In this document: piece after piece, positions 59,410 through 64,000 of the stretch
Numbering within the stretch: the stretch's first letter is position 1
Layout of the letters: each line of letters starts with the position of its first letter
The notes under the pieces: generated by a model
Database searches by the model: none
What the model saw: the letters and a program-made list of their open reading frames with translations, nothing else
What the model was told of the DNA's origin: nothing
Assembly: GCF_003259845.1 (NCBI RefSeq)
Contig: NZ_QLMJ01000001.1
Coordinates: 248,001 to 312,000 of the forward strand
DNA from: Actinoplanes lutulentus
GTDB taxonomy: Bacteria > Actinomycetota > Actinomycetes > Mycobacteriales > Micromonosporaceae
DNA: 64,000 bases
Reading direction: 5' to 3'
Made by a program: the position numbers and the translations under genes

Positions 59410-59489
59410 CTTTCCGCCTTCGGTGGTGGCAGCGCGTGACCGGGGTGCTCGCAGACCACCCGAAGTCGAGATGTCACGGGCGGCGAGCA

Positions 59490-59605
59490 CCGAAACTCGT
59501 GCGTTTGCGGTCGTTGGGACAGCCGAACCGCACAAGGTCCGGACGGCACCTCGCGACGAGAGCCGCCGCGCCGCTCAGCCCGTTACCGATCCACAGAGAG
59601 TCGAG
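59490..59605. repeat. Family B-related dispersed block, copy 2
   Basis: Shares with 36216-36330 the order CTCGTG(C)GTTTGCGGTCG, CCGAACCGCACAAG, CGAGAGCCGCCGCGCCGCTC and ACCGATCCACAGA. Internal segments differ by indels. Confidence 0.75.
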
Positions 59606-59816
59606 CGACCTGAACTCGACACCATCGCAGTAGGCCGGTTGCCGCCGCTGCCTCGTCGCGCGATCCAGGCAAGATGCACCCACATGTCAGCCCGAACTTG
59701 CCAAGGTCCGGATGCAACACGTCGGCCGCCCGCCGAACGCGGACGCAACACGCCGGCCTCCGGGCGCGGGCTGTTGAGCGTGAGTTCTCCGGCGCGATAA
59801 CTGGCCCGCTTGCTGG

Positions 59817-60173
59817 TCAGGGTTCGAAGAGGTGGTGGAGGCCGATCACGTCGAAGACCCGGCGGACGATGCCCAGCGCTCCGGCCAGGCGGAAGTCCAG
59901 GCCGGCGTCCTCGGCGGCCACGTAGCCGTCGAGGATGGCGGCGATCGCCTCCGAGTCGATGAAGCGGACACCCCGCAGGTCGATGATGATCCGTGGGACC
60001 TCACCCGCGCCCCCGCTGGCCGCCGGTTCGAGGACACGCGCCTCGGTCACCGCCGCCTTCAGGGCGTCGTGGATGTCGGTTCGGGCGCCCATGTCGAGGT
60101 CGCCGCTGAAGAGCAGCCGGACCGTTCCGGGGGTGGCCGGCGCCCGGGTGATCGTGAAGTAGTCGTCCGGCAC
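59817..60173 (-). CDS. STAS-domain protein (anti-anti-sigma factor type)
   Basis: A 118-residue STAS domain: RLLFSGDLDMGARTDIHDAL, IIIDLRGVRFIDSEAIAAIL with the conserved serine (SE) that is phosphorylated in SpoIIAA-type proteins, and FRLAGALGIVRRVFDVIGLHHLF. It would act in a partner-switching system with a kinase/anti-sigma factor encoded elsewhere. The start codon ATG at 60173. Stands alone between an intergenic block and the terminator of the M14 gene. Confidence 0.87.
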   Translation of the reverse strand: MPDDYFTITRAPATPGTVRLLFSGDLDMGARTDIHDALKAAVTEARVLEPAASGGAGEVPRIIIDLRGVRFIDSEAIAAILDGYVAAEDAGLDFRLAGALGIVRRVFDVIGLHHLFEP

Positions 60174-60218
60174 GATAATTGTCTACCAGCAAATATCGGA
60201 ATCGGCATCCCGAGGAAG

Positions 60219-60242
60219 AGGGACGCCCTTCCCGGCGTCCCT
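60219..60242 (-). terminator. Terminator after the carboxypeptidase gene
   Basis: AGGGACGCC pairs with GGCGTCCCT around CTTCCC, 12 bases after the stop codon of the minus-strand M14 gene. Confidence 0.75.
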
Positions 60243-60253
60243 CTACCCATCGG

Positions 60254-62704
60254 TCAGCTCTGCGACGCCCAGATCAGGGCCCGGCCCAGCTGGGACTGCA
60301 GGCCCTTCGCGTGCAGCCTCCAGATCGGGTCGGTGCCGATCAGCACCACCGGATTGCCCGCCGCGGTCGTGCTTCGCACGATCGAGGCCTGCCCGGCCGC
60401 CTCATTCTGGCCGCCGGTTCCGCCCGCCGCCGGCGCCCACCAGCCCGCCAGCAGCGGGTCGGCGGCGTACGACTGCTCGACCGTCACGTCCGCGCCGAGG
60501 CCGGTGTACCAGACCGGCTGCGCGATGAACGAGTGCGGGATCGCACCCGACGTGACCGGTCCGCCGTTGTTGACCACGTTGACCACGCCGCTGGCCAGGC
60601 TCGCCCCGGAGTGCGCGACGGTGCTGAGCAGGCCGGCCGCGTTGCTGAACGCCGGACCCGCGGTGTCCACGCCGACCACACCGCCGCCCCGGGCCAGGTA
60701 CGCGTCGAGCGCCGCCTTGTTCTCCGCGGTCAGCGTCGCCGGGTTCAGCGTGTTCGCCACCAGCAGCACGTCCACGTCGCCGGTCAGCGTGGTGGCGAGG
60801 GTCGCCGGGGTGACAGCGCGTGACGAGAAGCCGGTGTCCGCGAGGGTGTCCCGGACCTCGACACCGCCGACGTAACCGACCACGACCTCGTCGAGCAGCG
60901 TGCCCGTCCAGCGCTTCGGCGCGGCGGTAAAGGAAACCCCATAGCGGCGGACAGCCGACTTGATCAGACCCTGCGAGGACGACGACCACGGGACGACCAC
61001 CGACCCGTCGGCCAGCCGGTAGACCCGCGCACCCCCGGCGAGCAGGTCGTTGACGGCACGCAGGTCGGTCGCGTCCTGGATGTCGAGCGCGGAGGCGACG
61101 CGGCCGGACGGGTACGAGCCACGGGCCACCCCGTCGTAGATCCGGGTCAGCCGGGTCCGGGGCAGCGAGTCCCACAGGGTGTCGACCGTCGCGCCCCAGG
61201 TCAGGCCCTGACTCCAGCCGGCCGGTCCGGCGTACAGGTCGGAGACCCGGTCGGTGATGTCGGCGCCCGGTTCGAGCAGCGAGTTCACGATGCCGCGTTT
61301 CGGCTGGTGAAGATCAATGACATAAGAGCCACTTGGGTACGACGTACCGTTCGCCCGGAACGACGAGGACGCCTGCCAGACCCGGCCGCCACTGCCGATC
61401 AGCAGGTCGACGAGGCGGGCGGCAGCGGCGGGCGAGTGCTGACGGTCGCCGGCCGGGATCACGTACGAGCGGGGGAAGACGGTGCGGTAGTCGTCCTCGG
61501 GGCCCCAGCCGGGCACGTACTCGTCCGGGATGTCGCGCTGCGGCTCGCCGGCCCAGCCCCGCCGGTACACCTCGGCCTGGTCGTAGATGACCTGGCTGCG
61601 GTTGGCCTGGATGTACTCCAGGGACTTCTTGATCGCCACCTCGTGCACGTCGGTGTTGATGCCCGAGCGGCGCGACTTCTCGGCGGGCGTGAGGTTGCCG
61701 CGCGGGTTCAGCGGCGCCTCGATCGTGTACGGGATGCTCGACTGCAACAGCGAGAACGACGGTACGTAGATCGGCGGGAAGTCGTCCCAGACACCCGGTT
61801 CGTCGTCGCGGAACGGGATGCGGGCGCTCTGCGTTTCCGCGTACCCAAGGTCTTTGAGGCCCTGCTCGATGCCGAGAGCGTTCGGCAGAGCGTGCTTGAT
61901 GAAGAGGTCGTATTCGTTGTTGACGTTGTGCGGCGGGGTGCTCGGGTGCAGCAGGGTGGGGCTGACGTACCCGTGCAGGTCGAGCGTGATGATCGGCTTG
62001 ACGTCGACGGCGAGTTCGCGGATCAGGTTCGTCTCCGGTTGCGAGACGATCGTGAGGTCGCGGTTGAGGTCGTAACCGTTCGCGTTGGCCCGCGTTCCGG
62101 CGACCCGGCCGTCCGGGTTGGACGTGATGTTGAAGACCAGCCGGTTGCGCTGCAAGAGCGACGAGACAGCGGGATCGGTGCTGGTCGCGTACTCCGAGAT
62201 GACCCGCAGCGCCGCGTCGGTGCCCTCCCACTCGTTGCCGTGGATGTTGGCGTTGACGAACAGCGGGGTCTTGTAGTCGCGCAGCAGCTGCTTGTCGGTG
62301 CGCGCCCGGACCGGGTCGTCCTCGATGAGGCGCTTCCAGCGTTCCTGGCGCTGCGCCGAGGCAGCGGACTCGGGCGCGGTCACGGTGACCACGTAGAGGT
62401 CATACCCGCCGGCCGACTTTCCGGCGACCCGGGCGGAGACCCGGTCGCTGGCCGCCTGGAGGGTGTTGAGCGTCGGCGCGATGTCGTCGTACGCGATGAC
62501 GCCGATCGGGATCGAGGCGTCGGCGGGGTTGTCCGGCCAGACCGGGAGCACGTTCTGGCGGGGGTAACCGGTGATGTCGCCGATCGGGGTGGCCTTCGGC
62601 GGTACGGCGGGCAGGGCGTCGGCATGAGCGGGAGCGTTCCAGCCGGTGACGACGAGGACGGCTACCGCGGTGGAGACGGCAAGTCTTCGCAACATGATCG
62701 CCAT
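60254..62704 (-). CDS. Secreted M14-family zinc carboxypeptidase
   Basis: An 816-residue exported peptidase. The signal peptide is RRLAVSTAVAVLVVTGW with cleavage near AHA-DA. The M14 domain occupies about residues 75-370: His155 and Glu158 in NIHGNEWEG, His244 in LDLHGYV as zinc ligands, DGRVAGTRANANGYDLNRD as the substrate-binding Asn-Arg segment, and a glutamate in TIEAPLNP as catalytic base. The C-terminal 400 residues contain a class I glutamine amidotransferase-like or ThuA-like part (DVDVLLVANTLNPATLT, YLARGGGVVGVD), seen in other large M14 proteins. ATG at 62695 is a second possible start. It is divergent from the dipeptide-type ABC transporter genes, suggesting peptide use. Confidence 0.88.
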   Translation of the reverse strand: MAIMLRRLAVSTAVAVLVVTGWNAPAHADALPAVPPKATPIGDITGYPRQNVLPVWPDNPADASIPIGVIAYDDIAPTLNTLQAASDRVSARVAGKSAGGYDLYVVTVTAPESAASAQRQERWKRLIEDDPVRARTDKQLLRDYKTPLFVNANIHGNEWEGTDAALRVISEYATSTDPAVSSLLQRNRLVFNITSNPDGRVAGTRANANGYDLNRDLTIVSQPETNLIRELAVDVKPIITLDLHGYVSPTLLHPSTPPHNVNNEYDLFIKHALPNALGIEQGLKDLGYAETQSARIPFRDDEPGVWDDFPPIYVPSFSLLQSSIPYTIEAPLNPRGNLTPAEKSRRSGINTDVHEVAIKKSLEYIQANRSQVIYDQAEVYRRGWAGEPQRDIPDEYVPGWGPEDDYRTVFPRSYVIPAGDRQHSPAAAARLVDLLIGSGGRVWQASSSFRANGTSYPSGSYVIDLHQPKRGIVNSLLEPGADITDRVSDLYAGPAGWSQGLTWGATVDTLWDSLPRTRLTRIYDGVARGSYPSGRVASALDIQDATDLRAVNDLLAGGARVYRLADGSVVVPWSSSSQGLIKSAVRRYGVSFTAAPKRWTGTLLDEVVVGYVGGVEVRDTLADTGFSSRAVTPATLATTLTGDVDVLLVANTLNPATLTAENKAALDAYLARGGGVVGVDTAGPAFSNAAGLLSTVAHSGASLASGVVNVVNNGGPVTSGAIPHSFIAQPVWYTGLGADVTVEQSYAADPLLAGWWAPAAGGTGGQNEAAGQASIVRSTTAAGNPVVLIGTDPIWRLHAKGLQSQLGRALIWASQS

Positions 62705-62748
62705 GGTCGATGTGGACAGCCATGACAGTCAATGTCCAAGCACACATT

Positions 62749-62774
62749 GCCTATATGTAAGATAGGATATAGGC
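62749..62774. promoter_or_regulatory. AT-rich inverted repeat upstream of the ABC permease gene
   Basis: GCCTATAT and ATATAGGC are perfect arms around 10 bases containing TAAGATAGG. This is the most AT-rich stretch of the intergenic region between the divergent M14 and permease genes and may be an operator or promoter element. Confidence 0.4.
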
Positions 62775-62809
62775 TCCGCCATCACAGAGCCCTCCTCGGG
62801 AGTCTTCTC

Positions 62810-63775
62810 ATGGCGTCGGTACTCAGTCCACCCCTGCCCCGAACCTTCAGATTGCCGGTCAGCGGCCGCTATCTCGGCGGCCGTCTGCTCACCGGTCTCG
62901 TCGCCGTCTGGGGCGCGATCACCCTGGTGTTCTTCGCCCTCTACTCGACGGGCAACCCGGCGCTGCTGCTGGTGCCGCCGGACGCGCCGCCCGACGAGGT
63001 CGAACGGCTCACCCGGGTGCTCGGCTTCGACCGGCCGATCCCCGAGCAGTACGTCACGTTCCTCGGCACCGTCCTGACCGGACGCTTCCCGGACTCCATT
63101 CGGTACGGCGAGAACCCGCTGCCGATCGCGCTGGAGAAGGTCCCGGCCAGCCTCGCCCTCGGCGCGACCGGCCTGCTGATCGGCACCCTGCTCGGCGGTC
63201 TGATCGGCTATTGGTCGGCGACCGCCCGCTCGTCCTGGCTGCGCCGCGGCCCGCTCGGTGTCGCTGTCGCGTTCGAGTCGGTGCCGACGTTCTTCATCGG
63301 CATCCTGCTGGTGCTGGTCTTCGCGGTGAACCTGGGCTGGTTCCCCGCGACTAACGGCCGTGGACTGCCCGGCCTGGTGCTGCCGGCGGTCACCCTGGCC
63401 CTCGCGTTCATCCCGGCGATCGCCCGGGTCTTCCGGACCGCGCTGCTCGACGTGCTCCAGGCCGAACACATCCGCACGGCCCGCGCCAAGGGACTCCCCC
63501 ACCACCTCCTGGTACGCCGTCACGTCGTCGCCAACGCCCTCGGAACCACGCTCAATGTGGTCGGCATCCAGGCCGGCGTGATGCTCGGCGGCGCCGTGGT
63601 CACCGAGTCGGTCTTCGGCTGGCCCGGCATCGGCCAGCTCTCGATCAACGCGGTGCAGAACCGCGACTACCCCCTCGTCATCGTCTGCGTGCTGGTCATC
63701 GCGGCCGGCTTCGTCCTGATCAACCTGCTGGTCGACGTCCTGGCCGCGCTGGTGGAACCGAGGTTGCGCTCATGA
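62810..63775 (+). CDS. ABC transporter permease, dipeptide/oligopeptide/nickel type (DppB-like)
   Basis: A 321-residue permease: first helix TGLVAVWGAITLVFFALYS, the large outer loop PDEVERLTRVLGFDRPIPEQYV typical of DppB/OppB, and the coupling EAA-type loop AEHIRTARAKGLPHHLLVRRHVVANAL. ATG at 62810 has GGGAG upstream. The stop overlaps the next permease gene by ATGA. The binding protein and ATPases must follow beyond the window. Confidence 0.9.
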   Translation: MASVLSPPLPRTFRLPVSGRYLGGRLLTGLVAVWGAITLVFFALYSTGNPALLLVPPDAPPDEVERLTRVLGFDRPIPEQYVTFLGTVLTGRFPDSIRYGENPLPIALEKVPASLALGATGLLIGTLLGGLIGYWSATARSSWLRRGPLGVAVAFESVPTFFIGILLVLVFAVNLGWFPATNGRGLPGLVLPAVTLALAFIPAIARVFRTALLDVLQAEHIRTARAKGLPHHLLVRRHVVANALGTTLNVVGIQAGVMLGGAVVTESVFGWPGIGQLSINAVQNRDYPLVIVCVLVIAAGFVLINLLVDVLAALVEPRLRS

Positions 63776-64000
63776 CCACAGCGACGCTGCACAAGGGGCG
63801 AACCATCGGGATCGGCGGCTGGATCGGCGCCGGCATCCTCACCGTCGTCGTCGCCGCCACCGTCCTCGCACCCTGGATCACCGGCGACCCGCTGGAACAG
63901 CACCTGGAGATCCTGCTGCAGGCCCCGTCGGCCGCGCACCCGTTCGGCACCGACGATCTGGGCCGCGACCTGCTCACCCGGACCATCCATGGTGGACGTA
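63772..64000 (+). CDS. ABC transporter permease, DppC-like (5' part)
   Basis: The ATG overlaps the previous stop codon (ATGA). The first 76 residues show a short cytoplasmic leader, one helix (GWIGAGILTVVVAATVLAPW) and APSAAHPFGTDDLGRDLLTRTIHG, the conserved N-terminal sequence of DppC/OppC-type permeases. The gene runs past the window edge. Confidence 0.9.
   Translation, partial: MTTATLHKGRTIGIGGWIGAGILTVVVAATVLAPWITGDPLEQHLEILLQAPSAAHPFGTDDLGRDLLTRTIHGGR

Larger units (their letters stand above)
58681..59816. other. Intergenic region with many hairpins
   Basis: About 1.1 kb between the pilin and STAS genes holds at least five separate inverted repeats, listed individually, and the second copy of the 110-base block. 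Some frames stay open, but none has a ribosome binding site and protein-like composition. Confidence 0.7.

Overview
The window is high-GC DNA with GTG and TTG starts, AGGAGG-type ribosome binding sites and a gene content (fused biotin-dependent carboxylase, SARP/BTAD regulator, ROK regulator, secreted CBM13 enzymes, an Fxs-type RiPP cluster, SCO4226-type protein) that point to a filamentous actinomycete, most probably Micromonosporaceae (Actinoplanes-like). It looks like chromosome. No transposase, phage gene, CRISPR array or replication origin was found.

Layout. 1-2089: 5' part of a fused acyl-CoA carboxylase (minus). 2325-9804: sugar metabolism, with a shortened GH127 arabinofuranosidase behind a LacI-type operator, a fructose-type ABC importer operon with kinase and TIM-barrel epimerase (minus), and a divergent ROK regulator carrying an unusual pentapeptide repeat. 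9805-11213: a 1.4 kb non-coding block made of repeats. 11214-15880: secreted pectin/arabinan enzymes (two PL1 pectate lyases, one GH43) with LacI-type operator candidates. 16034-25031: ECF sigma factor with membrane partner, transporters (AEC, MMPL, MHS), PucR/GAF regulator and a 3-hydroxybutyrate dehydrogenase. 25801-28353: SDR, XRE regulator and NmrA-like protein. 28964-30710: CAP protein, a non-canonical tRNA-Cys-like gene, DUF1697 and VOC proteins. 30731-34419: a TetR-controlled divergon with a fused ICMT/DCC membrane protein and an MpaB-type oxygenase. 34459-41615: PQQ-propeller protein, thioesterase/TetR pair, FprA ferredoxin reductase behind a MerR-type promoter, HD protein, LysR and EamA exporter.

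41726-51011 is the most interesting locus: a complete Fxs (FxSxx-COOH) cyclophane RiPP operon. It encodes a 57-residue precursor ending FQSAH, a radical SAM/SPASM maturase fused to an HExxH domain, an AAC(3)-like acetyltransferase, the TIR-like FxsC, a 1305-residue ParA/NB-ARC/TPR protein (FxsT) and a membrane protein. Consecutive overlapping or tightly spaced genes suggest two translationally coupled blocks. The combination of a modified peptide with TIR-like, STAND ATPase and TPR proteins looks like a signalling or immune-like device, whose biological role I cannot infer further.

51045-64000: alpha/beta hydrolase, OsmC, SCO4226-like protein with BTAD regulator, small unknown proteins, a DHFR-like reductase, a GH18 chitinase pseudogene, a class-A beta-lactamase-like protein, a 59-residue Flp pilin, a STAS protein, a large M14 carboxypeptidase and the start of an oligopeptide/nickel-type ABC permease pair.

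A second theme is the intergenic DNA. At least four families of dispersed hairpin repeats fill almost every large gap: family A, GTGTCGA...TCGACAC (7 copies); family B, ATCTTGTG...CACAAGAT (6 in tandem plus 2 related blocks); family C, GGCTTGTG...AAGCC (5-6 copies); family D, GAGGTCATC...GATGACCTC (3 copies). Limits: all calls are from reading the sequence; similarity searches, RNA folding programs and genome context outside the window were not available.
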